Assembly (NCBI GenBank): GCA_963753485.1
Contig: CAVWCL010000020.1
Span: 310,001 to 374,000, forward strand
Source of the DNA: CAWDLX01 sp963753485
GTDB lineage: Bacteria > Actinomycetota > Actinomycetes > Mycobacteriales > Micromonosporaceae
Direction: 5' to 3'
DNA length: 64,000 nucleotides
The first letter of the stretch is position 1, and every line of letters begins with the position of its first letter. Below, one piece after another: positions 41,896 to 50,261 of the stretch. The notes beneath the pieces were generated by a model. It had not been told where the DNA came from and searched no databases. It worked only from the letters and a program-made list of their open reading frames with translations. The position numbers and the translations under genes were made by a program.

Positions 41896-43375
41896 CGCAT
41901 CAGAGCCGGGACAAGCGCCGACCGCGACAGCGTGGGTCGGCCGGACAGCGGCCGGCACCGTCGTGGCCCGGCCGCACGTTGACGGTGAGCACCTCGCGGT
42001 GGACCATCCGGGGGCCGGTGTGTTCCGCCAGTCCTACCCGATGACTGTCCGCAATGGAGCCGCGGAGGTGGACGGCGACCTGCTCGCCCCGATGGTGGGC
42101 ATGTCGCCGACCATCACCGGCGCCGTCGGCTGGTACGGCGACGACGACCCGATCCTGCTGACCCAGTTTGCGGAGGCGTACTTCGGCGAGCCGATGGTGC
42201 TTCTGGCCGAGGGCGATCGGGTCCAGCGCGCTTACCCCTTGGCCGACGCGGAGCTGGTCGCCGACGACGCAACGCGCGTCGAGGTGCTGGCTGACTCGTT
42301 ACGGCTCACCACCGCGCCGACCGTGAGGACGCTGCCCCGGTCGCGGCGCCTGCGCGAACGCCTGGTCACGTTCACCTCCGGTGACGTCCGGCTCGCCGGC
42401 ACGCTGATCGTGCCGGCCGGGCCCGGTCCGCATCCCGCGGCCGTGCTGGTGCAAGGCGCGGCCGGCGGTCAGCGCGACTTCTGCCGGCTGTTCGCCGGGC
42501 CGATCCTGGCGGCCGGGGTGGCGGTGCTGATCTACGACAAGCCGGGGCACGGTCTCTCCGGTGGCTCCCCGGACCCGTCGATCTTCGATCAGGCCGAGGC
42601 CGCGTCGGCCGGGGTCGATCTTCTGGCCGCCATGCCGGAGATCGACGCGGAGGGCGTCGGGCTGGCCGGGTTCAGTAACGGCATGTGGTCCGTACCGCAG
42701 ATCGCCGCCCGGCGGGGCGATATCGCATTCGTCGTCGGCATCGGTTCGCCGGGCGTGTCCATGGGCGAGTCCGAAGTGCACCGACGCACGAAGGTGCTGC
42801 GCGACGCCGGGGTGGGCGAGGCGAGTGTGGCCGCCGCGGCGCAGGCCTGGCGAAGCATGTTCTCGGTGGCGGCCGCGGGGCCGACGCCGTCGGTGGTCAC
42901 CCAGCTCGGCGAGGCCATGACCGCGCTCGAAGCAGCGCCGGACCTGGCCCGCTACGAGATTCCGGACTTCGTGCGCGAGCAGCCGATGCTCTCGCCGATC
43001 CCGCCGCTGGTTCCGGTGACCGAGCTGCTGAACATGATCGGCGACTCGCGCGACCCGGAGCTCGGCCACGATCCCGCCGCCGATTACCGGCGGCTGCGGT
43101 GTCCGGTGTTCCTACAGTACGGCGCGGACGACACCAGTGTGCCGGTCGGCATCTCGCAGCAGCGTCTGCGTGCCGCGCTCACCGCCGCCGGCGTTGCCTT
43201 CACCATCGCCGTCCATCCGGGTCTCGAACACATGCTCAACGTGCCCCCCACCGACCTGACCGGTCTGTCCGGGGAGGAGGTCAACTACCTGTTCCACGGC
43301 TTCCGGTTCGGCGCTGGCGTCCGGGATGAGCTGGCGGCCTGGTTGCGGCGGTGGCGCGACGCGCGACCAGGATGA
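41885..43375 (+). CDS. Alpha/beta hydrolase with N-terminal extension
   Basis: 496 residues. About 160 N-terminal residues precede the hydrolase core. The core has VLVQGAAGGQRDF (oxyanion region), LAGFSNGMWS with the nucleophile Ser, a candidate acid in YGADDTSVPVG and a His in HPGLEHML. ATG 41885 overlaps the amidohydrolase stop by 11 bases. An esterase or C-C hydrolase acting downstream of ring cleavage is plausible by context. The sequence does not resemble the compact MhpC type, so this is tentative. Confidence 0.8.
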   Translation: MTGNASEPGQAPTATAWVGRTAAGTVVARPHVDGEHLAVDHPGAGVFRQSYPMTVRNGAAEVDGDLLAPMVGMSPTITGAVGWYGDDDPILLTQFAEAYFGEPMVLLAEGDRVQRAYPLADAELVADDATRVEVLADSLRLTTAPTVRTLPRSRRLRERLVTFTSGDVRLAGTLIVPAGPGPHPAAVLVQGAAGGQRDFCRLFAGPILAAGVAVLIYDKPGHGLSGGSPDPSIFDQAEAASAGVDLLAAMPEIDAEGVGLAGFSNGMWSVPQIAARRGDIAFVVGIGSPGVSMGESEVHRRTKVLRDAGVGEASVAAAAQAWRSMFSVAAAGPTPSVVTQLGEAMTALEAAPDLARYEIPDFVREQPMLSPIPPLVPVTELLNMIGDSRDPELGHDPAADYRRLRCPVFLQYGADDTSVPVGISQQRLRAALTAAGVAFTIAVHPGLEHMLNVPPTDLTGLSGEEVNYLFHGFRFGAGVRDELAAWLRRWRDARPG

Positions 43376-43511
43376 TCGGCGGCCACGCCAGCCCGGGAGC
43401 GGTCGTGGTGCCCAAAGGCCTTATGACCCGACGCTGCTGGATCCAACGGCCCTGACGGCGCGAGCCGCGCCGAGGTCGGATGGTTGGAGGTCGACCGGGA
43501 AGAGGGCCGCC

Positions 43512-43943
43512 ATGTCTCAAGATACTGCCGTGCAGACCACCCACGGCACCTCCGCGATGGATGTCCGGTTCATCAGCGGTGAGTCGTACGAGGTCAGTGT
43601 TCGTGGACACCGGATCCTGGTGGACCAACCGGTCGAGGACGGGGGCGGTGACACTGCCCCGACGCCGACCGAGTTGTTCGTGGCGTCCCTGGCCACCTGT
43701 GTGGCGTTCTACGCCGGGCGGTACCTGACCCGACACGGGTACGACCGCGACGGTCTCGACGTCTCGGTCAGCTTCGACATGGCCGATGACCGGCCCGCCC
43801 GGGTCACCCGGATCCGGCTTGAGGTGCGCGTACCGGTCGGGTTACCGGCACAACGCTGGCCGGCCCTGGCGGCGGTGGTGTCGCGGTGCACTGTGCACAA
43901 CACCCTCACCACGCCGCCCGAGGTCACCATCGACCTGATCTGA
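43512..43943 (+). CDS. OsmC-family peroxiredoxin-like protein
   Basis: 143 residues. APTPTELFVASLATCVAFYAGRYL and SRCTVHNTL contain the two redox cysteines of OsmC/Ohr proteins, which reduce organic hydroperoxides. ATG 43512 has GGAAGAGGG upstream. It is separated from the operon by 136 bases and is the last + gene of the catabolic island. It may protect against peroxides from the oxygenase. Confidence 0.88.
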   Translation: MSQDTAVQTTHGTSAMDVRFISGESYEVSVRGHRILVDQPVEDGGGDTAPTPTELFVASLATCVAFYAGRYLTRHGYDRDGLDVSVSFDMADDRPARVTRIRLEVRVPVGLPAQRWPALAAVVSRCTVHNTLTTPPEVTIDLI

Positions 43944-44365
43944 GTCCGCACCCGCACAGCCGGCCAACAGGCTGGTCATCCGGAGTCGGGCGCCGTCAAC
44001 CCTGGCCCACCAGGATGCGAGAGCGGCGGCGCTGATGGCGTACCGCCAGCAGGACGGCGACCGCCATGGGCCGCATCCTGACGCTAGGCGGGGCTTGCTC
44101 GCTCCGGGCAGGGCCGTCGGTCCTCACCACACCGGCGAGCGGCCTATCTTCGCCTCAGCTGCAGGGGAGCCTTTCTTGGCTCATCGTGGCCTCGCGCGAC
44201 ACCTGCTCCGTGATCGCGAAGGGTTGGTGTCGTTCGCGCTACCCCAACTCTTCGCGATCACAGGCGGTGGGGGAAGCCCGGGTCAGGCCGTGGTGCTGGC
44301 CTAAGAGTCCGGGCTGATCGTGCCCGGCACCCGCGGACCCTGAGCCGGCCTGGCCACCGCGTATC
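43944..44365. other. Intergenic region between convergent genes
   Basis: About 420 bases with no supported gene. Short open frames (for example 44035-44304) show no ribosome site, motif or domain. Apart from the strong hairpin at 44210-44261 nothing recognisable is seen. Confidence 0.5.
44210..44261. terminator. Strong inverted repeat, candidate bidirectional terminator
   Basis: Arms at 44210-44230 and 44241-44261 pair over 21 positions with two mismatches (GTGATCGCGAAG with CTTCGCGATCAC at the outer ends) around a 10-base loop. It is located between the convergent OsmC and MFS genes. There is no T-run, so a terminator role rests on position; it may also be a copy of a dispersed palindromic element. 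Confidence 0.55.
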
Positions 44366-45937
44366 TCACCCTGATGGGCGACGGCGGCGCAGGGTCGTGG
44401 CGGCCAGGACGGCCGCGCCGACCATCAGTCCGGCCGAGAGGTACAGAGCAGCGTGCAGCCCGGTCTCGAAGGCGTGGTACGCGGCCGAGATCACCTGCTG
44501 GACGATGGCTCCTTGGCCGGCGGCTGCCGGGTTGTCCGTCGTGTTGCCGTTGGACGGTACGCCGCCGGTCTCGACCGCCGTGATGACGATCGCGTGGAAG
44601 GGTGCCGGCACGCCGAGCTCGTCCAGCCGAGCCGTGAGGTCGGCCTGCAGTTGCGCATAGACCAATGCACCGAGGACCGCGACCCCGGTGACCGCGCCGA
44701 TCTCCCGGCTGGTGTTGGCGGCCGAGGCCGCCATGCCGGACTGCTGGGCCGGGGCGGCCCCGAGCACCGACGAGGTGACCGGTACCACGGTGACACCGAT
44801 CCCGATGCCGGCCAGGGCAAGGGCCGCCGCCAGCGGGCCATACCGGACCTGCGGATTCAGCACGGCGACGGTCAGCAGGAGCCCGCCGGCGAACGCGATG
44901 CAGCCACCAGCCGTCCACCAGCGCACGCTGGCGTCGGTGACCCACCGGCCGGCCAGCACGGAAGAAAGGATCATCAAGATGGTCATCGGAATGAACAGCC
45001 GCGCCATCTGATAGCCGGAGAAGCCCGCGATCTCGTAGAGGTAGAGCGCCGTGAAGAAGAAGATCGCGAACGTGGCGAAGTACGTGCAGAATGCGACGAC
45101 GTTGCCGGTGGTGAAGCGGGCGGTGCGCAGCAGCCGCAGGCTGAGCAGCGGGTGGGCGACTCGCCACTCCCACCCGACGAAGGCCAGCGCGGCGACCACA
45201 CTGACCCCGAACAGGGTGAGCACGAGCCGCGAGGCGAAGCCGGCGGACTCCCCGGTGATCACCGCGAAGATCAGTGTGGTCAGGGCGGCGGCGGCCAGCA
45301 GGGTGCCGGCGATGTCGAGCCGCCCGGCCCGGGGATCGGCGCTCTCCGGCAGCACGATCGCGGCGGCCGCGATCGCGATCAGGCCGAAGACCAGGTTGAA
45401 CCAGAAGATGGCCCGCCAGTCCCAGAGTCCGACCAGTACACCGCCGAAGACCGGCCCGCAGGCCAGGGCGAGCCCGGAGATTCCCGCCCACACGCCGATG
45501 GCCCGGTTGCGGGCCCGCTCCTCGGTGTAGAGGTGGCGCAGCATCGACAAGGTGCCCGGTTCGCTGGCCGCGGCGCCCAGGCCCATCACCACCCGTCCGG
45601 CGATGAGAACACCGGAGTTCGGGGCCACCGCGGCCAGCACGGATCCGGCGCAGAACACCGTGCCGCCGACGAGCATCACCGTCTTACGACCGAGCCGGTC
45701 GCCGAGCATTCCGCAGGCCAGCATGCCACCGGCGAAGGTCAGGGCGTAGCCGCCGACGATCCATTGGAGGGTGGAGACGCCCGCCTGGAACTCGGTCTGG
45801 ATGCTGCCCAGCGCTACGCTCACGACGGTGTTGTCGAGGAACGTCAGGAACAGCAACGTGCACAGCGTTGCCAGCGCGATCGGGCGGGTGCCACGGCGGA
45901 CGGCGAGAGCCGAATCGGCCGACGCGACGTTCGCCAT
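44366..45937 (-). CDS. MFS exporter, DHA2 (EmrB/QacA) family
   Basis: 523 residues with about fourteen hydrophobic helices. LATLCTLLFLTFLDNTVVSVALGSIQTEF and GMLGDRLGRKTVMLVGG (motif A) identify the DHA2 drug:H+ antiporter family. The ATG at 45937 overlaps the lipoprotein stop by one base (TGATG), so it is coupled to it. It lies divergently upstream of the ATP-grasp/short-peptide locus and could export its product, but it may also be an unrelated drug exporter. Confidence 0.88.
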   Translation of the reverse strand: MANVASADSALAVRRGTRPIALATLCTLLFLTFLDNTVVSVALGSIQTEFQAGVSTLQWIVGGYALTFAGGMLACGMLGDRLGRKTVMLVGGTVFCAGSVLAAVAPNSGVLIAGRVVMGLGAAASEPGTLSMLRHLYTEERARNRAIGVWAGISGLALACGPVFGGVLVGLWDWRAIFWFNLVFGLIAIAAAAIVLPESADPRAGRLDIAGTLLAAAALTTLIFAVITGESAGFASRLVLTLFGVSVVAALAFVGWEWRVAHPLLSLRLLRTARFTTGNVVAFCTYFATFAIFFFTALYLYEIAGFSGYQMARLFIPMTILMILSSVLAGRWVTDASVRWWTAGGCIAFAGGLLLTVAVLNPQVRYGPLAAALALAGIGIGVTVVPVTSSVLGAAPAQQSGMAASAANTSREIGAVTGVAVLGALVYAQLQADLTARLDELGVPAPFHAIVITAVETGGVPSNGNTTDNPAAAGQGAIVQQVISAAYHAFETGLHAALYLSAGLMVGAAVLAATTLRRRRPSG

Positions 45938-46443
45938 CACGTGGTCTGGGGACTGGGCGCACAGGGCGCCGGCAGCCCGGAAGGCCCGCCGTTCTCCAGC
46001 GTCAGCAGGCCGCAGAAGCTGGCCGCGCTGACCTTCCAGGTGCCATCCTCCAGTACCGCGATGCCGTTCTGGTTCGCCAGCGCCGGCGTCCCGCCGACCA
46101 GGATCGAGTAGGTCACCGAGGCCTGCTGGGGAGAGTTCATATTCACCTTCGACACCTGCACCGTCGCGGTGGCCGCCAGCGGGTTGCTGGCCTGCGCCGC
46201 AATCGTGGCGGTGAACGCCGGACCGTTCTGCAGCAGTTGAACCCGGCGGTCGAGCGACGTCTTGGAATCGAAGAATTCCTCCCAGTTCGCGGTGATCTGG
46301 ACGGTGGGGTCGGCCGTTGGGCTCGCCGCCGTCGTGCTGGGCGGCCCGGTCGGCGCCTCGGCCGGTGAGTTGGCGCACCCGGCGACGGCCACGCTGAGTG
46401 CCGCCAGCAGTCCAAGGATCCACATCCGCTGTTGGTAACGCAT
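45937..46443 (-). CDS. Lipoprotein resembling the MTB12 low-molecular-weight antigen domain
   Basis: 168 residues. The signal peptide ends in AVAGC (Cys 23), giving a lipoprotein. After a Pro/Thr/Ala-rich linker comes VQITANWEEFFDSKTSLDRRVQLLQNGPAF. The C-terminal ATVQVSKVNMNSPQQASVTYSILVGG and LEDGTWKVSAASFCGLLTL give the pattern of the mycobacterial MTB12-like fold. The role is unknown. It is co-transcribed with the MFS exporter. Confidence 0.7.
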   Translation of the reverse strand: MRYQQRMWILGLLAALSVAVAGCANSPAEAPTGPPSTTAASPTADPTVQITANWEEFFDSKTSLDRRVQLLQNGPAFTATIAAQASNPLAATATVQVSKVNMNSPQQASVTYSILVGGTPALANQNGIAVLEDGTWKVSAASFCGLLTLENGGPSGLPAPCAPSPQTT

Positions 46444-46683
46444 CTTCTCGATCCTTCACTCGTGTCGAGGACGTCTCGCCGCCACCTGAGCATGAGCTGT
46501 GGTACTGATGCTCGATCATGCACACCTCAGCACCTCTCGCGCCAGCCCACGAAGGGGCGGAGGTTGGACCCGGCACGATGCCAGCGCCGAGAATTTGATG
46601 CGGCCGTCGGGTGGCAGGCGGCGCTGACCTGCTGGACAATTCGTCAGCAGCCCGCCCGACGAGCCTGGAGGTGGCCCGCCTCG

Positions 46684-48057
46684 ATGCCCGACAGCCAGGT
46701 CACGCGACGCTACCTCGAGCAGTGCCGGACCAACCACGCGCTGCGCGACGCCCGGTCGCACGCCGTGACCGGGCCGGCGTTCGCCGAGGCGTACGGTTCG
46801 ATGCCGCTGCCCCGGCCGCTCTTTGTCGATGAGGCGACGGTTCGCGCTGCCGCGAACGACGTGCGCGCGATCTTCGACCTCATCGTGTCGCTACCCGATC
46901 GGCTCTTCGACGGCGATCGGCGCCGCCACGCAATCACGGTCGGGTTCGACGAACGGTACGCCGGCCTGGCGCTGCGGGCGGGCGGCGGAGAGCCCGATAC
47001 CTACGGTCGAGCCGACCTGATCCACGACGGCACCGCATTCCGCCTGGTCGAGGTGAACGTCGGCAGCGAGCTCGGCGGCATTGAACTCAGCGAGGCCAGC
47101 CGAGCCCTGCTCGAGGTGGCCGCGTTCCGGGAGTTCGCTGAGGACCACCAGCTGTCCTACGTGGACACTATTGGCGAGGTCGTGGCCCTGCTCCGCCGGG
47201 TCGCCGAGCCGGTCACCGGTGGGCGCGACCCGGTGGTCGCCCTGTTGGAGTGGACCGACGGGTTTCAGGAGCTGTCGGTCCTGCAACGCTCGATCAAGGA
47301 GGCGATCGCCGCGCGCGGGATCGAGATCCACCTGGCCGAGGTGCAGCAGGTGGTGAATCGCGACGGCAAGCTCTATCTGCACGACCGCCCGATCGACATC
47401 GTGCTGCGCTACCTCGACCACACCCAGGCTGGTCCGGATCCGCGGGCGGAGGAGCTGCTCGATCCGGTCATGCGGGCTCATGAGGCCGGCGGTACGGTCT
47501 TCTTCACCCGCCTTGAATCGAACATCTTCACCAGCAAGATGAACCTCGCGTTGCTTTCCGACGCCAGCAACCGGGACTCGTTCGATGCCACCGAGGCGGC
47601 GCTCATCGACCGGGTGCTGCCATGGACCCGGGTGCTGACCGACGGGCCAACCCACGTCGACGGCGAGACGGTCGACCTGCTCAGTTACTGCCGGGTGCAC
47701 CGCGAAGCTATGGTGGTCAAGCCAGCCGCCCGTCACGGCGGGCGCGGCACTGTCGTTGGGCGTGATGTCTCGGACGGGGAATGGGAACGGGCACTGGCCG
47801 ACCGGCTGGCCGACCCCCACGTCGTGCAGCGCGCGGTGGCCGCCCAGATCGAGCAGATGGTCAACCCGCAGACCGGCGAGGTCGAGGACTGGCTGCCGGT
47901 GTGGGGCGTCTTCTTCACCGATCAGGGGTACGCGGGCGAATGGATCAGGGCTCGGCGCGCCGGGTCCGGCAGCGTGGTGTCCTACGGCACCAGCGACGGC
48001 ATCTCCAGCGCCTTCCACCACCCAGCGCACGACGTTCAGCCACCTAGTGTTGCGTAA
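46684..48057 (+). CDS. ATP-grasp ligase, C-terminal end altered by an IS insertion
   Basis: 457 residues. AFRLVEVNVGSELGGIELSEASRALLE and MVVKPAARHGGRGTVVGRD (the ATP-binding Lys and glycine-rich loop) indicate an ATP-grasp enzyme of the circularly permuted or glutathionylspermidine-synthase-like type. Such enzymes form amide or ester bonds through acyl phosphates, some in peptide natural products. The ATG at 46684 has GGAGGT upstream. The last residues SVA and the stop are supplied by the IS630-type element. Removing the element and one TA would restore SLAT and a stop at 49242, 28 bases before the next gene. Confidence 0.72.
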   Translation: MPDSQVTRRYLEQCRTNHALRDARSHAVTGPAFAEAYGSMPLPRPLFVDEATVRAAANDVRAIFDLIVSLPDRLFDGDRRRHAITVGFDERYAGLALRAGGGEPDTYGRADLIHDGTAFRLVEVNVGSELGGIELSEASRALLEVAAFREFAEDHQLSYVDTIGEVVALLRRVAEPVTGGRDPVVALLEWTDGFQELSVLQRSIKEAIAARGIEIHLAEVQQVVNRDGKLYLHDRPIDIVLRYLDHTQAGPDPRAEELLDPVMRAHEAGGTVFFTRLESNIFTSKMNLALLSDASNRDSFDATEAALIDRVLPWTRVLTDGPTHVDGETVDLLSYCRVHREAMVVKPAARHGGRGTVVGRDVSDGEWERALADRLADPHVVQRAVAAQIEQMVNPQTGEVEDWLPVWGVFFTDQGYAGEWIRARRAGSGSVVSYGTSDGISSAFHHPAHDVQPPSVA

Positions 48058-49228
48058 TTGTGATTTGTTTACCCACATCGCTTAAGTGATAATTCTAATG
48101 TGGAGTTAACGGATGTGCAGCGGCGGGAACTGCGGGATATAGCTTTGAGCCCGGACGAGAACGCGTTGGTCGCGTCGCGGGCTCGGATGGTGCTCTGGCA
48201 TGACGAGGGCTACCCGATGGCGCAGATCGCGGCGATGGCCGGGGTATCCCGGCCGACACCGTACAAGTGGGTGGAACGCTACGCCAGGTATGGAGTGATC
48301 GGCTTGGACAGCATCGCGGCGCCCGGCAGACAGCCGCAGGTCTCCGGCCGGGTCCGGGCGAGGATCCTGGCCCTGACCCGCACGAGTCCACCGCCGCAGA
48401 CCGGGTTGTCGCACTGGTCGTCGCGGGAGATGGCCCGCCACCTCAAGCAGTACGAGGGCATCGACGTGTCGCACAACTTCATCGCCGCGCTGTGGCGGGA
48501 AAACGGGCTGCAGCCGCATCGGACCGGCAAGTTCAAGGTGGCCCTGTCGACAGATCCGAAGTTCGAGGCGAAGGTCTTCGACGTGGTCGGCCTCTACCTT
48601 GACCCGCCCGACGGCGCGGTCGTGCTGTCCTTCGACGAGAAGACGCAGGTACAGGCTCTCAATCGCACGCAACCCCTGCTGCCGATCGACTTCGGCAAGT
48701 CCGAGAAACGCACCCACGACTACGTTCGACACGGCACCACCAACCTGTTCGCCGCCTTGGAGGTCCACTCCGGACAGGTCCACGCCGACTGCTTCCCCCG
48801 ACGGCGCACGGTGGAGTTCCTCGCCTTCATGAACCAGATCGCGGCCGCGTACCCGGCCGACCAAGAGCTGCACGTCGTCATGGACAACCTGTCCACCCAC
48901 TCCGGGGAAGACGTCGATGCGTGGCTGGCCAAGCACTCCAACGTGACCCTGCACTACACCCCCACCGGAAGCTCCTGGCTGAACATGGTCGAGACGTGGC
49001 TGGGCATCATCACCCGTCAGGCCGTCCGCCGTGGCAACTTCACCTCCCTGCGCCACCTCATCTTCAAGATCAGGGACTACGTCACGAACTGGAACGCCGA
49101 CGCCGAACCGTTCGAATGGACCGCTACCGCCGAAGAGATCATCGAAAAAGGTGGCCATACTCCAGCGGGACTTCAAGAAACTCCTTGCCAACAATTCAAG
49201 GTAAACGAGCCACCGTTACACGACCCTA
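48045..49228 (+). mobile_element. IS630-type insertion sequence
   Basis: A 1.18-kb element bounded by CTAG at each end, consistent with the TA target duplication of IS630/Tc1 elements (TA at 48045-48046 and 49227-49228). Imperfect terminal inverted repeats at 48044-48073 and 49200-49229 match at about 22 of 30 positions and end in GTTTACC on their inner sides. It carries one intact transposase. The AT-richer left end (48050-48100) contrasts with the host. It lies four codons from the stop of the ATP-grasp gene. Confidence 0.85.
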
Positions 49229-49242
49229 GCCTTGCGACCTAG
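48100..49242 (+). CDS. IS630-family transposase
   Basis: 380 residues from a GTG. An N-terminal helix-turn-helix (MAQIAAMAGVSRPTPYKWVERY) is followed by a DDE domain with LSFDEKTQVQAL, VMDNLSTH and SSWLNMVETWLG, giving the D-D-E triad. It appears intact and potentially active. Its frame has no stop inside the element: it crosses the right end and terminates at 49242, in what was the stop codon of the interrupted ATP-grasp gene, giving a host-encoded SLAT tail. Confidence 0.93.
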   Translation: MELTDVQRRELRDIALSPDENALVASRARMVLWHDEGYPMAQIAAMAGVSRPTPYKWVERYARYGVIGLDSIAAPGRQPQVSGRVRARILALTRTSPPPQTGLSHWSSREMARHLKQYEGIDVSHNFIAALWRENGLQPHRTGKFKVALSTDPKFEAKVFDVVGLYLDPPDGAVVLSFDEKTQVQALNRTQPLLPIDFGKSEKRTHDYVRHGTTNLFAALEVHSGQVHADCFPRRRTVEFLAFMNQIAAAYPADQELHVVMDNLSTHSGEDVDAWLAKHSNVTLHYTPTGSSWLNMVETWLGIITRQAVRRGNFTSLRHLIFKIRDYVTNWNADAEPFEWTATAEEIIEKGGHTPAGLQETPCQQFKVNEPPLHDPSLAT

Positions 49243-49270
49243 TAATCCCAACCGAGCGAAGGAGAAGCGG

Positions 49271-49633
49271 ATGTCAGCACCGATCGACTTCACGTCGCTG
49301 CCACCCGGCACCGGTCTGCAGATCACGACGACGAAAGGAGCCGTGATCCGGCTCTGGGTGGTGGGAGACTCCACCAGCCATCGCTACGGACCCTGTATCG
49401 AGGTGAAGATTGAGGACGCAGGCCACCTAGGGTTTGAGCCTCGTCGGGTGCTGGTGATGCAAGTGGCCAGTCTGGAAGGTACTGATCCGGCGAAGGTCGA
49501 CTCCGCTACCTTCAAGAACACGGCGGTGCGGTTGCTCGAGCCGGGCGTCCATGTGGTCCTCGACGACCACGCCACCGAGGGCTCGGCTCGGCCACTTGAG
49601 GTGGCTGCCGTCGAGGTTATTGCAGCCACGTAG
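49271..49633 (+). CDS. Hypothetical 120-residue protein in the ATP-grasp locus
   Basis: MSAPIDFTSLPPGTGLQITTTKG begins a mostly beta-rich, soluble protein without signal peptide or membrane helix. A single Cys lies in YGPCIEVKIE. The ribosome site GAAGGAG is seven bases before the ATG. Before the IS insertion it followed the ATP-grasp gene by 28 bases, so the two were an operon. It was not recognised as a family member; a role as substrate-binding or recognition partner of the ligase is a guess. Confidence 0.7.
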   Translation: MSAPIDFTSLPPGTGLQITTTKGAVIRLWVVGDSTSHRYGPCIEVKIEDAGHLGFEPRRVLVMQVASLEGTDPAKVDSATFKNTAVRLLEPGVHVVLDDHATEGSARPLEVAAVEVIAAT

Positions 49634-49800
49634 GTCTCACATCGCCACGGCTGGGATGTCAGGGGGTGTCCGTCAGCTCGGGTCAGCGTGATCCCTGCCC
49701 ATGGAACGGCGCGGAACGGGCTGGAACGCCTTGCGAGTGGACGCACGTGTGCAAGCGACCCACTTGTGCAGGCAGCGAGACAAAGAAGAAGGAGAACCGA

Positions 49801-49997
49801 TGTCGAGCGTCGCCGCACTTCAGATGCTCCCGGCGGAAGAGGAGCCAGACCCGCGGATCATCTGCGATACCGGATCGCACCCGACCGAGGTGGCGTCCCA
49901 GGAGCGGTGTAAATGGCGACGTGGCGCGGCTCCGTGGTGGTCGATGTTAGGCCGCGACGGCGGCGGGTTGGTGGACCGGCTTGGCGTGTCGACGTAG
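49801..49997 (+). CDS. Short acidic peptide, candidate RiPP-type precursor (3' end possibly replaced)
   Basis: 65 codons with a strong ribosome site (AAGGAG six bases before the ATG). The N-terminus MSSVAALQMLPAEEEPDP is an amphipathic acidic stretch like natural-product leader peptides. RIICDTGSHPTEVASQERC, with Cys, Thr, Ser and Asp/Glu, could be a core. From about residue 38 on, the sequence is Arg/Trp/Gly-rich and approaches an IS256-type fragment, so the original C-terminus may be lost. It lies 167 bases after the 120-residue gene. Confidence 0.5.
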
Positions 49998-50190
49998 TGG
50001 GGTGGGCGGGTCGAGGAGTTGGCGGCGTAGGTCTTGTAGGAGCCGGGTTCCGGCGGTGGTGATGGTGAAGCCGCGCCAGCCGCGGGAGGCGCGGTCTAGG
50101 ACGGCCCAGACGAGGGAGACGCAGCTGGTCTCGCCCGGCAGCCGGCCGATCACTTTGACGCGGCGGCGGGCCTGTTGCGTCTGACCTCGT
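49947..50190 (-). pseudogene. IS256-type (mutator) transposase C-terminal fragment
   Basis: The minus-strand frame reads QQARRRVKVIGRLPGETSCVSLVWAVLDRASRGWRGFTITTAGTRLLQDLRRQL, the conserved C-terminal region of IS256-family transposases. No N-terminal or catalytic DDE part is present. It overlaps the 3' end of the short-peptide frame, which suggests the element entered there and later decayed. Confidence 0.7.
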
Positions 50191-50261
50191 GAACCATGAT
50201 CGGGTTTTAATACCCAACCATCCGGAGGGTAAGTTGATCACCCTTCAGGAGGTTATCGATC

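Noticed and set aside
44035..44317. Short overlapping frames between OsmC and MFS genes
   Set aside because: No ribosome site or motif, and they cover the hairpin at 44210-44261.
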